From contig NC_089232.1 in the NCBI RefSeq assembly GCF_963924675.1, positions 47,718,522 to 47,782,521 of the forward strand: DNA of 64,000 nucleotides, in the 5' to 3' direction. Under the pieces are notes generated by a model, which saw only the letters and a program-made list of their open reading frames with translations, was not told the origin of the DNA and ran no database searches. Source of the stretch: Phocoena phocoena. Taxonomy: Eukaryota > Chordata > Mammalia > Artiodactyla > Phocoenidae. Shown piece after piece: positions 36,283 to 47,930 of this stretch. How positions within the stretch are numbered: position 1 is the first letter of the stretch; every line of letters begins with the position of its first letter. The position numbers were made by a program, and so were the translations under genes.

Positions 36283-37465
36283 ACATATATAAAAGCAGTT
36301 TCCACAAGTCCACTGTAATTAGCAAATCTATTGCTTGCAAACCACTCCTGTCTCTAGAAATTAAGTGATGCCTAAAGCAAATTTATCAAGTCATGGAACA
36401 TAAAGAAAAATATCTGTGGATTTAAAAGAAAGGAAACATATTATCGACATAGTCAAAAGGTCTCTTGAACTTACTATTTGGCACTTTGATTTATATGTGG
36501 AAATGGAAAGAACATTCATATAAGTATCCAACACTGCATTCAAGAATGTCATCTACTGTAGTGTAAGTCACCTTAACCTCCATTTCTCCAATACACAGCA
36601 TGTGATGTTAAGGAATGCACATACATATTTGGTGCCGTGGAGAGCAATATTACTTTGTAATAATTTATATTCCAAAGCATAGGGAATCCTTGTGAACTGT
36701 TAGTCTATGAGAATGTAATAGTGGTGCTCTAAGCAAAAGATGGGCTAATTCTGAGATGGAAATAACAGATCAGTATGGTGGGAGGAGAGAGATGAGGCTC
36801 AACTGAATAGTAAGGAGAGGACAAGAGGAGGGCAGAGAGTAAAGTTCTATTCCAGGATAACTTATATACTAAAGATGTCATGTTAAGTTACTTTTTTTTT
36901 AAGTAGATCAACATTCTCCTGGTGACATATTTCTGATGGCAAATAATCAACTATTTTTGGTTTTCTATTTGGCCGTATTCTCAGGTTCCCAGCATATCCT
37001 CTCCTTCATATAAAAACAATATTTGCTCAAGGTCTGATTCACAGAGACATTGGGAGGAAACTCATTATTTCAAATAAAAGTGAAATTTTCCAATATAAAT
37101 ACCTCATATCGATAAGAATGAGATAACTGATCACCTAACCAGTAGTGTTTCCTGCTCAATAAGATCTTGAAGGCTATCTTTGGGATTCAAAGAGTTTTTT
37201 GCAACTCTTTTTTCTCCTATGACCTTTACTAATAGAAGATTGCATCACTGATGATGGCTGCATGCCAGGATAATTAGAGTGCCACTCCAGTTTCCCAAAA
37301 CGCCTTGGATATTCTACTCCATCATAGAAAGCTGCACTTAGTAAAATACCATCATCATTAAGGCAAGAGAAAAATGGTTGATCGTTTGGCTATAGCTGCA
37401 TAAAAACAAGTTCTAGATAAGCAGATTGAAATTTTACTCCATTTTATGGACCTGAATAGAGGAAG
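36283..37465. other. Unique sequence
   Basis: No gene or repeat recognised. Confidence 0.4.
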
Positions 37466-37550
37466 ATTTGAGCAAATCACTTAACCCTCCGCATATTAGT
37501 TTCTTTTCCCATAAAATAAAGGAAATATTAATTTCCTTGGCTATATTATG
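37466..37550 (+). repeat. MIR SINE remnant
   Basis: 'gcaaatcacttaaccctccg' followed by 'gtttcttttcccataaaata' matches the MIR core on the plus strand. Confidence 0.55.
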
Positions 37551-37591
37551 GCTTCAAAATGATATGGTTTTTAAGTCCCTTGAAAAGTATA

Positions 37592-37593
<2 letters not shown>

Positions 37594-37632
<39 letters not shown>
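37594..37632. repeat. (TA)n microsatellite
   Basis: About 19 TA units. It lies in unique sequence, not in an L1. Confidence 0.95.
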
Positions 37633-37637
<5 letters not shown>

Positions 37638-38003
37638 ATCTTTGGTAATTTTTGTCAAGAAAATAAAAATTATAACAAAAATATAAAAATAGAATACAAT
37701 AAAATATGATAAATTTTTTTTACAATACTTTTTAACAAATTTTTTTTTTTACAATACTTTTTCTATTTGCCTCAGCTTGTGCTGTCCAAGGAATTGGAGT
37801 TTGAGACAAGGGATTGTGATTATCTGAGGAGAGGAGGGGAACACCAATGCAAGAGAGCATTTTCAGATTGGTTACCATAAAAAGCAGTCTCTCCTGAATC
37901 CTGCTGGAACCTTTCTGAGCTGTATAGAATGTGCATCAGAAGGGTTTATCTGACAGTCCTGCAGCCTGTGGAACAGAAACCAAATTCACAGAAAGATAGA
38001 CAA

Positions 38004-38908
38004 AATGAAGAGGCAGAGGACTATGTACCAGATGAAGGAACAAGATAAAACCCCAGAAAAACAACTAAATGAAGTGCAGATAGGCAACCTTCCAGAAAGG
38101 AATTCAGAATAATGATAGTGAAGATGATCCAGGACCTCAGAAAAAGGATGGAGGCAAAGATCGAGAAGATGCAAGAAATGTTTAACAAAGACCTAGAAGA
38201 ATTAAAGAACAAACAAACAGAGAAGAACAATACAGTAACTGAAATGAAAAATACGCTAGAAGGAATCAATAGCACAAAAACTGAGGCAGAAGAATGGATA
38301 AGTGATCTGGAAGACAGAATGGTGGAATTCACAGGCACAGAACAGAATAAAAAAAAAAAAAAAGAATTGAAAGAAATGAAGACAGCCTAAGATACATCTG
38401 GGACAACATTAAATGCAACAACATTCACATTATAGGGGTCCCAGAAGGAGAAAAGAGAGAGAAGGGACCCGAGAAAATATTTGAACAGATTATAGTCGAA
38501 AACTTCCCTAACATGGGAAAGGAAATAGCCACCAAGTCCAGCAAGCGCAGACAGTCCCATACAGGATAAACCCAGGGAGAAACACAATGAGACACATAGT
38601 AATCAAACTGGCAAAAATTAAAGACAAAGAAAAATTATTGAAAGCAGCAAGGGAAAAACAACAAATACAAGGGAACTCCCACAAGGTTAAAAGCTGATTT
38701 CTCAGTAGAAACTCTGCAAGCCAGAAGGGAGTGGCATGACATATTTAAAGTGATGAAAGGGAAGAACCTACAACCAAATTTACTCTATTTGGCAAGGAAC
38801 TCATTCAGATTCGACAGAGAAGTCAAAAGCTTTACAGACAAGCAAAAGCTAAAAGAATTCAGCACTACCAAGCCAGCTCTACAACAGATGCTAAAGAAAC
38901 TTCTCTAA
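38004..38908 (+). pseudogene. LINE-1 ORF1 of the outer element, frameshifted
   Basis: It starts at ATG 38004 with MKRQRTMYQMKEQDKTPEK, but a frameshift near 38097 stops the frame. The coiled coil continues in another frame at 38112-38390 (MIVKMIQDLRKRMEAKIEKM onward, heptad-like). An A run near 38350 shifts it again. The RRM and C-terminal parts follow at about 38400-38900 in broken frames, ending at the TAA at 38906-38908. ORF2 starts 58 bases later, the normal L1 arrangement. Confidence 0.9.
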
Positions 38909-38966
38909 GTGAGAAACACAAGATAAGAAATGGACCTACAAAGACAAACCACAAACAATTAAGAAA

Positions 38967-39073
38967 ATGGTAATAGGAACATACATATCAATAATCACCT
39001 TAAATAAAATATGAATGGATTAAATGCTTCAACCAAAAGACACAGCCTCGCTGAATGGATACAGAAACAAGAC

Positions 39074-39136
<63 letters not shown>

Positions 39137-39816
39137 ACCAGAGACCCACTTCAGACCTAGGGACACATGCAGAATGAAATTGAGGGGATGGAAAAAGATA
39201 TTCCATGCAAATGGAAACCATGCAAAACAAAGCTGGAGTAGCAATACTCATATAAGATAAAATAGACTTTAAAATAAAGAGTGTTACAAGAGACAAGGAA
39301 GGACACTACATAATGATCAAGGGATCAATCCAAGAAGCTATAACAATTATAAATATTTAGGCACCCAACATAGGAGCACCTCAATAGATAAGGCAAATGC
39401 TAACAGCCATAAAAGGGGAAATCAACAATAGCACAATACTGGTACGGGACTTTAACACCCCAATTTCACCAATGGACAGATCATCCAAAATGAAAATAAA
39501 TAACAAAACACAAGCTTTAAATTGCACATTAAGCAAGGTGTTCTTAAATTATCCAAAAACAACAGAATACACTTTCCTCTCAAGTGCTCAAGGAACATTC
39601 TCCAGGATAGACCATATCTTTGGTCACAAATCAAGCCTTGGTAAATTTAAGAAAATTGAAATTGTATCAAGTATCTTTTCTGCTATGAGACTAGATATCA
39701 ATTACAGGGGAAAAAAAACTGTAAAAACTACAAACACATGGAGGCTAAACAATATGCTACTAAATAACGAAGAGATCACTGAAGAACTCAAAGAAGGAAT
39801 CAAAAAATACCAAGAG
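38967..39816 (+). pseudogene. LINE-1 ORF2 endonuclease part of the outer element
   Basis: ATG at 38967 gives MVIGTYISIITLN, and a stop follows within 20 codons. The endonuclease region continues with ETHFRPRDTCRMKLRGWKKI (about 39135-39195). The frame at 39397-39918 has VRDFNTPISPMDRSSKMKIN and SSAQGTFSRIDHIFGHKS. In the usual GDFN motif the first residue is R here (RDFN), and the usual H before GTFS is Q. Both changes fall near the catalytic positions of the domain. A TA microsatellite breaks the frame at 39074-39131. The part ends where the SINE begins, in an A-rich stretch. Confidence 0.88.
39074..39132. repeat. (TA)n microsatellite inside L1 ORF2
   Basis: About 29 TA units follow 'acaagacccata', the place where L1 ORF2 normally has a short TATATA before codons for the endonuclease loop. 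It has expanded from that seed and removed the codons up to the residues QETHFR. Confidence 0.95.
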
Positions 39817-40023
39817 GGCTTCCCTGGTGGCGCAGTGGTTGAGAGTCTGCCGGCCGATGCAGTGGACACGGGTTCGCGCCCCGGTCCGGGAAGATCCCAC
39901 ATGCCACGGAACGTCTAGGCCCGTGAGCCATGGCCACTGAGCCTGCACGTGCAGAGCAATGGGAGAGGCTACAACAGTGAGAGGCCCGCGTACCGCAAAA
40001 AAAACAAACAAAAAAAAAACAAA
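39817..40023 (+). mobile_element. CHR-2-like SINE at the junction of outer and inner L1
   Basis: The head is 'ggcttccctggtggcgcagt', the B-box region 'gggttcgcgccccgg' lies near 39869, and a tail of A with scattered C runs to about 40023. The body is shorter than in other CHR-2 copies: about 17 bases after 'ctgagcctgcacgtgc' are missing. No duplication flanks this SINE alone. The L1 text continues across it without loss or repetition, from 'aaaaaataccaagag' to 'ttgacaatgaaaac'. Confidence 0.93.
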
Positions 40024-42941
40024 CTTGACAATGAAAACAACGATCCAAACCTATGGGATGCAGCAAAAGCAGTTTTAAGAGGGAAGTTTAAAGCAATACA
40101 ATCCTACCTCAAGAAACAAGAAATATCTCAAATAAACAACCTAACCTTACACCTAAAGCAATTACAGAAAGCAGAACAACAGCAACAACAACAAAAACCA
40201 AGGTTAGCAGAAAGAAACAAATCATAAATATCAAATTGGAAACAAAAGAAAAAGAAATGAAGGAAAGTATAGCAAAGATCAATAAAACTAAAAGCTAGTT
40301 CTTTGAGAAGATAAACAAAATTGATACACCACTAGCCAGACTCATCAAGAAAAAAAGGGAGAAGACTCAAATCAACAGAATTAGAAATGAAAAAGAAGAA
40401 GTAAAACAGACACTGCAGAATTACAACGAATCCTGAGGGATTACTACTGGCAACTGTATGCCAATAAAATGGACAACCTGGAAGAAATAGACAAATTCTT
40501 AGAAGAGTACAACCTTCTCAGACTGAACCAGGAAGAAATTTTAAAAAATAAAGAGACCAATCACAAGCACTGAAATTGAAACTGTGATTAAAAATCTTGA
40601 AACAAACAAAGGCTCAGGACCAGATGGCTTCACAGGCAAAATCTATAAAACATTTAGAAAAGAACTAACACCTATCCTCAAACTCTTCCAAAATATAGCA
40701 GAGGGATGAACACTCCCAAACTCATTCTATGAGGCCACCATCACCCTGATGCCAAAACCAGGCAAAGATGTCACAAAAAAAGAAAACTACAGGCCAGTAT
40801 CCCTGATTAACATAGATGCAAAATCCTCAACAAATACTAGCCAACAGAATCCAACAGCACACTAAAAGGATCATGCACCATGATGAAGTAGGATTTATCT
40901 CAGATATGAAAAGATTCTTCAGTATATCCAAATCAATCAGTGTGATACACCATATTAACAGATTGAAGGAGAAAAAACAAATGATCCTGTCAATAGATGC
41001 AGAGAAGTTTTTGACGAAATTCAACACCCATTTACGATAAAAGCTCTCCAGAAAGTAGGTATAGAGGGAATTTACCTCAACATAATAAAAGCCATATGTG
41101 ACAAACCCAGAACCAACATCATTCTCAATGGTGAAAAACTGAAACCATTTCCTGTAAAAAATCAGGAACTAGACAAGGATGCCCACTGTCACCACTATTT
41201 TTCAACATAGTTTTGGAAGTTTTAGGCAGAGCCTAAAAAGCCTAAAAATCAGAGCCGAAAAAAAATAAAAGGAATCCAAATTGGAAAAGAAGAAGTAAAG
41301 CTGTCACTGTGTGCAGATGACATGATACTATACATAGAGAATCCTAAAGATGCTACCAGAAAACTACTAGAGCTAATCAATGAATTTGGTAAAGTAGCAG
41401 AATACAGAATTAATGCACAGAACTCTCTTGCATTCCTATACACTAATGATGAAAAATCTGATAGAGAAATTAAGGAATCACTCCCATTTACCACTGCAAA
41501 AAAAGAATAAAATACCTAGGAATGCACCTACTTAAGAAGACAAGAGACCTGTATGCAGAAAACTATAAGACACTGATGAAAGAAATTAAAGATGATACCA
41601 ACAGATGGAGATCTATACCATGTTCTTGGATTGGAAGAATCAACATTGTGAAAATGACTATACTACCCAGAGCAATCTACAGATTTCAATGCAATCCCTA
41701 TCAAACTATCAATGACATTCTTCACAGCACTAGAACAAAGAATTTCACAATATGTATGGAAACACAAAAGACCCCATATAGCCAGAAATCTTTAGAAAGA
41801 AAAACATAGCTAGAGGAATGAAGCTCCGTGACTTCAGAATATACTACAGATCTACAGTAATCAAGACAATATGGTACTGGGACAAAAACACAAATATAGA
41901 ACGATGGAACAGGATAGAAAGCCCAGAGATAAACCCACACACATGTAGTCACCTTATCTTTGATAAAGGAGGCAGGAATCTACAATGGAGAAAAGACAAT
42001 CTCTTCAATAAGTGGTGCTGAGAAAGCTGGACAGCTACATATCAAGGAATGAAATTAGACACTCCCTACACCATACACAAATATAAACTCAAAATAGATT
42101 AAAGACCTAAATGTAAGACCAGACACTATAAAACATAAAGAGGAAAACATAGGCAGACATGGTACCTAATGAAATTTAAGAGCTTTTGCACAGCAAAGGA
42201 AACCATAAACAAGATGAAAAGACAACCCTCAGGATGGGAGAAAATATTTGCAAACGAAGCAACTGACAAAGCATTAATCTCCAAAATATATAAGCAGCTC
42301 ATGCAGCTCAATATCAAAAAAACAAACAACCCAATCCAACAATGAGCAGAAGATCTAAATAGCCAAATCCCCAAAGAAGTTTGTCAACAAACACATAAAA
42401 GGATGCTCACCATCACTAATCATTAGAGAAATGCAAGTCAAAACTACAATGCAGTATCACCTCACACCGGTCAGAATGGCTATCATCAAAAAATCTACAA
42501 GCAATAAATGCTGGAGAGGGTGTGGAGAAAAGGGAACCCTCTTGCACTGTTGGTGGGGATGTAAATTGATACAGCTACTATGGAGAACAGTATGGAGATT
42601 CCTTAAAAAACTAAAAATAGAACAACCATATGACCCAGCAATCCCACTACTGGGCATATACCCTGAGAAAACCATAATTCAAAAAGAGTCAGGTACCACA
42701 GTGTTCATTGCAACACTATTTACAATAGCCAGGACATGGAAGCAACTTGTGTCCATCGACAGATGAAAGGATAAAGAAGATGTGGCACATATATACAATG
42801 GAATGTTACTCAGCCATAAAAAGAAACGAAATTGAGTTATTTGTAGTGAGGTGGATGGACCTAGAGTCTGTCATACAGGGTGAAGTAAGTCAGAAAAAGA
42901 AAAACAAATACTGTATGCTAACACATATATATGGAATGTAA
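40024..42941 (+). pseudogene. LINE-1 ORF2 of the inner element, broken
   Basis: Reverse transcriptase pieces lie at 40440-41510, including the RT-0/1 region (residues [13 protein letters not shown] as read across frames) and a catalytic motif read as CADD at 41310-41321, where FADD is usual. The part after the active site is seen at 41522-41809 and 41818-42021 ([20 protein letters not shown]). The C-terminal cysteine motif [18 protein letters not shown] is intact in the 111-codon frame at 42431-42766. The final residues at 42747-42941 end NKYCMLTHIYGM. Multiple frameshifts make it inactive. Minus-strand frames are shadows. Confidence 0.9.
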
Positions 42942-43302
42942 GGGAAAAAATGTTTCTGATGAACCTAGGGGCAGGGCAAGAATAAAGATGGAGACATAGA
43001 GAATGGACTTGAGGACATGGGGAGGGGGAATGGTAAGCTGGGATGAAGTGAGAGATAAGCATTGACATATATACACTACCAATTTAAAAGTAGACAGCTA
43101 GTGGGAAGCAGCTGAATAGCACAGGGAGATCAGCTGGGTGCTTTGTGACCACCTAAATGGGTGGGATAGGGCTAGTGGGAGGGAGACACAAAAGGGAGGG
43201 GATATGGGGATATATATGTATAGATATAGCTGATTCTCTTTGTTACACAGCAGAAACTAATGCAACATTCTAAAGCAATTTTACTCCAATAAAGATGTTT
43301 AA
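40024..43302 (+). mobile_element. Inner LINE-1, ORF2 middle to 3' end
   Basis: It begins at the ORF2 position equivalent to residues after KKYLETN. It contains reverse transcriptase, the C-terminal domain, an ORF2 stop at 42939-42941, a complete 3' untranslated region with a G-rich purine tract near 43165-43210, and an AATAAA at about 43288 before a short A-tail. The sequence after the tail, 'aaaagttacctagagac', repeats the outer-L1 text found just before the SINE ('aaaaaataccaagag'), consistent with an imperfect target-site duplication around SINE plus inner L1. Confidence 0.8.
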
Positions 43303-46300
43303 AAAAAGTTACCTAGAGACAAATGGCAACAGAAACACAATGATCCAAAACCTATGGGATGCAGCAAAAGCATTTCTAAGAGGGAAGTTTATAGCAACAC
43401 AATCCTACCTCCAGAAACAAGAAAAATCTCAAATAAACAACCCAACCTTAAACCTAAAGGAACTAGAGAAAGAAGAACAAACAAAACCCAAAGTTTGTAG
43501 AAGGAAAGAAATCTTAAAGATCAGATCAGAAATAAATGAAAAAGAAATGAAGGAAACAATAGCCAAGATCAATAAAACTAAAAGTTGGTTCTTTGAGAAG
43601 GTAAACAAAATTGATTATCCTTTAGCCAGACCCATCAAGAAAAGGAGTGAGCGGACTGAAATCAATAAAATTAGAAATGAAAAAGGGGAAGTTACAACAG
43701 ATACTGCAGAAATACAAAACATCATCAGAGACTACTACAAGCAACTCTATGCCAATAAAATGGACAACTGGGAAGAAATGGACAAATACTTAGACAGGTA
43801 TTACCTTCCCAGGCTGAACCAGGAAGAAATAGAAAATATGAACAGACCAATCACAAGTAATGAAATTGTGACTAAATATCTTCCAGAAAGCAAAAGTCTA
43901 GGAGCAGATGGCTTCAGAGGTGAATTCTATCAAACATTCAGAGAAGAGCTAACACCCATTCTTCTTAAACTCTTCCAAAAACTTACAGAGGGAGGAACAC
44001 TCCCAAACTCATTCTATGAGGCCACCATCACCCTGATACCAAAACCAGATAGAGATACTACAAAAAAAGAAAATTACAGACCAGTATCACTGATGAATAT
44101 AGATGCAAAAATCCTCAGCAAAATACTAGCAAGCAGAATACAATAACACATTAAAAAGATCATATATCATGATCAAGTGGGATTTATCCCAGGAATGCAG
44201 GGATTCTTTAGTATATGCAAATCAATCAATGTGATACACCATATTAACAAATTGGAGGATAAAAACCATATGATCATCTCAGCAGAAGCAGAAGAAGCTT
44301 TTGACAAAATTCAACACTCATTTATGATAAAAACTCTCCAGAAAGTGGGTATAGAGGGAAACTACCTCAACATAATAAAGGCTATATATGACAAACCCAT
44401 AGCAAACATCACTCTTACGTTGAAAAACTGAAAGCATTTCCTCTAAGATCAGAAACAAGACAAGGTTGTCCACTCTCACGACTATTATTCAACATAGTTT
44501 TGAAAGACCTAGCCATGGCAGTCAGAGACAAAAAAGAAATAAAGGAATCAAAATTGGAAAAGAAGAAATAAAACTGTCACTGTTTGCAGATGACATGATA
44601 CTCTACATAGAGAATCCTAAAGATGCCACCAGAAAACTACTAGAGCTAATCAATGAATTTGATAAAGTTGCATAATGCAAAATTAATACATAGAAATCTC
44701 TTGCATTCGTATACACTAGCAATGAAAGGTCAGAAAGAGAAATTCAGGAAACAATCCCATTCACCATTGCAACAAAAAGAATAAAATACCTAGGAATAGA
44801 CCTGCCTGAGGAGGTAAAATACCTGTACTAAGAAAACTGTAAGAAACTGATGAAAGAAATCTAAGGTGACTCAAACAGATGGAGAATTATGCCATGTTCT
44901 TGGATTGGAAGAATCAATATTGTGAGAATGACTATACTACCCAAAGCAATATACAGTTTCAGTGCAATTCCTATCAAATTACCAGTGGCATTTTTTACAG
45001 AAGTAGAACAAAAAATCTTAAAATTTGTATGCAGACACAAAAGACCCCGAATAGCCAAAGCCATCTTGAGGGAAAAAATCAGAACTGGAAGAATCAGGCT
45101 CCCTGACTTCAGACTGTACTACAAAGCTACAGTAACAGTAATCAAGACAATATTTACTAGCACAAAAACAGAAATATAGATCAATGGAACAGGATAGAAA
45201 TTCCAGAGATAAGCCCACACACCAGTGGTCAACAAATCTACAACAAGGGAGGCAAGGATATGCAATGGAGAAAAGACAGCCTCTTCAATAAGTGGTGCTG
45301 GGAAAACTGGACAGCTACATGTAAAAGAATGAAATTAGAACACTCCCTAACACCATACACAAAAATAAACTCAAAATAGATTAAAGACCTAAATGTAAGA
45401 CCGTACACTATAAAACTCTTAGATGAAAACATAGGCAGAACACTCTATGACATAAGTCACAGCAAGATCCTTTTTGACCCACCTCCTAGAGTATTGGAAA
45501 TAAAAACAAAAATAAACAAATGAGACCTAGTGAAACTTCAAAGCTTTTGCACAGCAAAGGAAACTATAAACAAGGTGAAAAGACAGCCCTCAGAATGGGA
45601 GAGCATATTTGCAAACAAATCAACACACAAAGGATTAATCTTTAAAATATATATATAGCTCATGCAGCTGAATATTAAAGAAAAAAAAAAAAAAAACCCA
45701 GCCAAAAGGGCAGAAGACCTAAACAGACATTTCTCCAAAAAATGGCCATACAGATGGCCAACAAACACATGAAAAGATGCTCAACATCACTAATCATTTG
45801 AGAAATGCAAATCAAAGCTACAATGAGGTATCACCTCTCACCAGTTAGAATGGGCATCATCAGAAAATCTACAAACAAAAGATCCTGGAGAGAGTGTGGA
45901 GAATAGGGAACCCTCTTGCACTGTTGGTGGGAATGTAAATTGATACAGTCACTATGGAGAACAGTATGGATGGTCCTTAAAAAAACTAAGAATAGAATTA
46001 CCATATGACCCCGCCATCCCACCAATGGGCATATACCCAGAGAAAACCATAATTCAGAAAAGATACACGCACCCCAATGTTCATTGCAGCACTGTTTACA
46101 ATAGCCAGATCATGGAAGCAACCTAAATGCCCATCGAGAGATGAATGGATAAAGAAGATGTGGTACATATATACAATGGAGTATTACTCAGCCATAAAAA
46201 GGAATGAAACTGGGTCATTTTTAGAGATGTGGATGGACCTAGAGGCTGTCATACAGAGTGAAGTTAAGTCAGAAGGAGAAAAATAAATACCGTATATTAA

Positions 46301-46320
46301 CATATACGTAAAGTATAGAA
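43303..46320 (+). pseudogene. LINE-1 ORF2 of the outer element, resumed
   Basis: The 283-codon frame at 43295-44146 is the longest in the window. It covers the region between endonuclease and reverse transcriptase ([32 protein letters not shown]) and the first RT motifs ([28 protein letters not shown]). It ends at a TAA in place of a glutamine codon. RT continues at 44177-44431 and 44466-44675 with a normal FADD at 44583-44594, then at 44889-45179. In the C-terminal cysteine motif near 45882 the first cysteine reads as serine. The final part lies at 46077-46286. The first residues of the 283-codon frame come from the inner element's tail, so its Met is not a true start. Confidence 0.9.
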
Positions 46321-46551
46321 AAATGGTACAGGTGAACTGGTTTACAAGGCAGAAACAGACACACAGATGTGGAGAACAAACGTATGGACACCAAGTGGGG
46401 GAAAGCACGCGTAGGGGAGTGTGGGATGAATTGGAAGATTGGGATTGACATATATACACCAATATGCATAAAATAGATAACTAATAAAAATGTGCTGTAT
46501 AAAAATAAATAAATAAAATAAAACTCATTCCAAAAAAGAAGGGTTTATCTG

Positions 46552-47515
46552 TGGACTGGAAGAAGAGAACATTTATCCATTGGCTGCTTCCTCCTATCTG
46601 TCTAAGCTTACTCAGCAAGAGATTACCTTCCTAGCCCATTTAGGTTTGCATGCCATGAGTGATTAGGATTACTTCAGGTTCCCACACTGAGTATGGAAGA
46701 AGCTCCAGAAGGGTAGAGCCTACTGCTGAAGTAAGGTGCTGCCCAGGCCACCTACATGACGACAGCTGCCACAGAAAATGCTGGTAGAAAATATGGGCTG
46801 AGAAACATGAGTCAGGGCACAAGAGGAATTCAATACACTATGTGAAAGTCATATTAAATGCTATTATTGTAGTTTTTTAAAGTATTGATTTAAACCATTA
46901 AAGAAATTTAACCCCTGTCAAAGCCATAACATACTTTGTTCTTCTAGCTTAGTAAGACTTTATTAAAAATATTAAATGAAGGTTCTTAAGTTTTGGTATA
47001 AATGGCCAGAGGAAGATACAGTCCCTTTCCATGAACTTTAGGAAAAATAAGAAACAAGGGAAATATTCTTGGATTTCAGGTGGTTTTTACAAAACCCCTA
47101 CACCAAATGTAAAATTTTTGCTATGGTAAGACAATGAAATATGTAAGAAATTAAAAATAGAAATAAAATGTTGACTTTTTTGACCATCAGTGGTTGACAC
47201 TAAAGTATGACAAATGTATCCTTATAGTTTTAAAAATATAATGATGCCACAGCCTCTGCTTGTAACATAATCATCAATTGAAGTCCACCAAAAATGAATT
47301 AAATGACTACTAAAATGAATTAAATTTTAAATAACAGAAATAATATCTGGCTATGAGAGTGAAACTATGAAGTTTGTTATTAAGGAAAATTGTGCAGTCT
47401 TGTTTATCTGGAGATAATGATGCTGTCCTGTATACAATAGGAGAATGGATTGAAACAGTTCTGCTGATCATTTGTTATTTTCTCTTATCTCTATTCCCTG
47501 TTTCTTGTTCTGTAT
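46552..47515. other. Unique sequence
   Basis: No gene or repeat recognised after the end of the composite L1. Confidence 0.4.
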
Positions 47516-47517
47516 TG

Positions 47518-47930
47518 TAGGAAACTGTGCCCTGCAAGCTAACATGTCTAGGCTTCCTTGAAATCTGGTTTCCTGATAGAGTCAACCAATAGGAGACTCG
47601 CAAGAGACTGAATGACAAGGAGTATCTCAGGGAATTTCTTCCGCACTGTGGCTCTTCTCTTCATGGTTCTATCCCCTCCAGGTGATTCCAGTCCTGGAGT
47701 CTGACTCTCACTGTTTTCCTCCAACCCTAGGTAAGACACCAGCTTCGTGCCATTGCTAATTCTTAGGTTAATTCACCTTCTCATGTTTGGTTTTCAGTTC
47801 TCCCAACACCTCTGTAAACTAATTCCCCACGTTAAGTCCTCTCTATTCTTCTGTCTGGCATGCATGGGCTCCATTTTCTTCCAAGACTCTGGCTGAGATA
47901 GTATTCCCTGCTTTGCAGTAACACGCTGGT
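47518..47930 (+). repeat. Possible ERVL-class LTR
   Basis: Phrases such as 'cactgtggctcttctcttca', 'atcccctccaggtgattcca', 'gctaattcttaggttaattc' and 'acacctctgtaaactaattc' occur in the order I associate with an ERVL-type LTR. The match is from memory, and edges and family are unknown. The minus frame at 47548-47739 is not supported as a gene. Confidence 0.35.

Larger units (their letters stand above)
37953..46536 (+). mobile_element. Composite LINE-1: outer L1 interrupted by a SINE plus a second L1
   Basis: A perfect 15-bp duplication, agaagggtttatctg, lies at 37938-37952 and 46537-46551, so the whole block entered or grew within one L1 insertion. The outer L1 supplies 37953-39816 (short 5' piece, ORF1, ORF2 endonuclease) and resumes at about 43303-46536 (rest of ORF2, 3' end, A-rich tail). 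Between them lie a CHR-2 SINE (39817-40023) and the ORF2-to-3' part of another L1 (40024-43302), each described separately. The outer element is truncated about 50 bases before ORF1. Its 3' untranslated region differs from the inner one, which supports two subfamilies. Confidence 0.85.

Noticed and set aside
36000..36340. Several 60-103 codon frames on both strands
   Set aside because: All overlap the CHR-2 SINE, which is open in several frames because it is GC-rich.
43295..43312. The Met at the start of the 283-codon L1 frame as a true start codon
   Set aside because: It comes from the tail of the inner L1 (after AATAAA) fused by chance to the outer ORF2.
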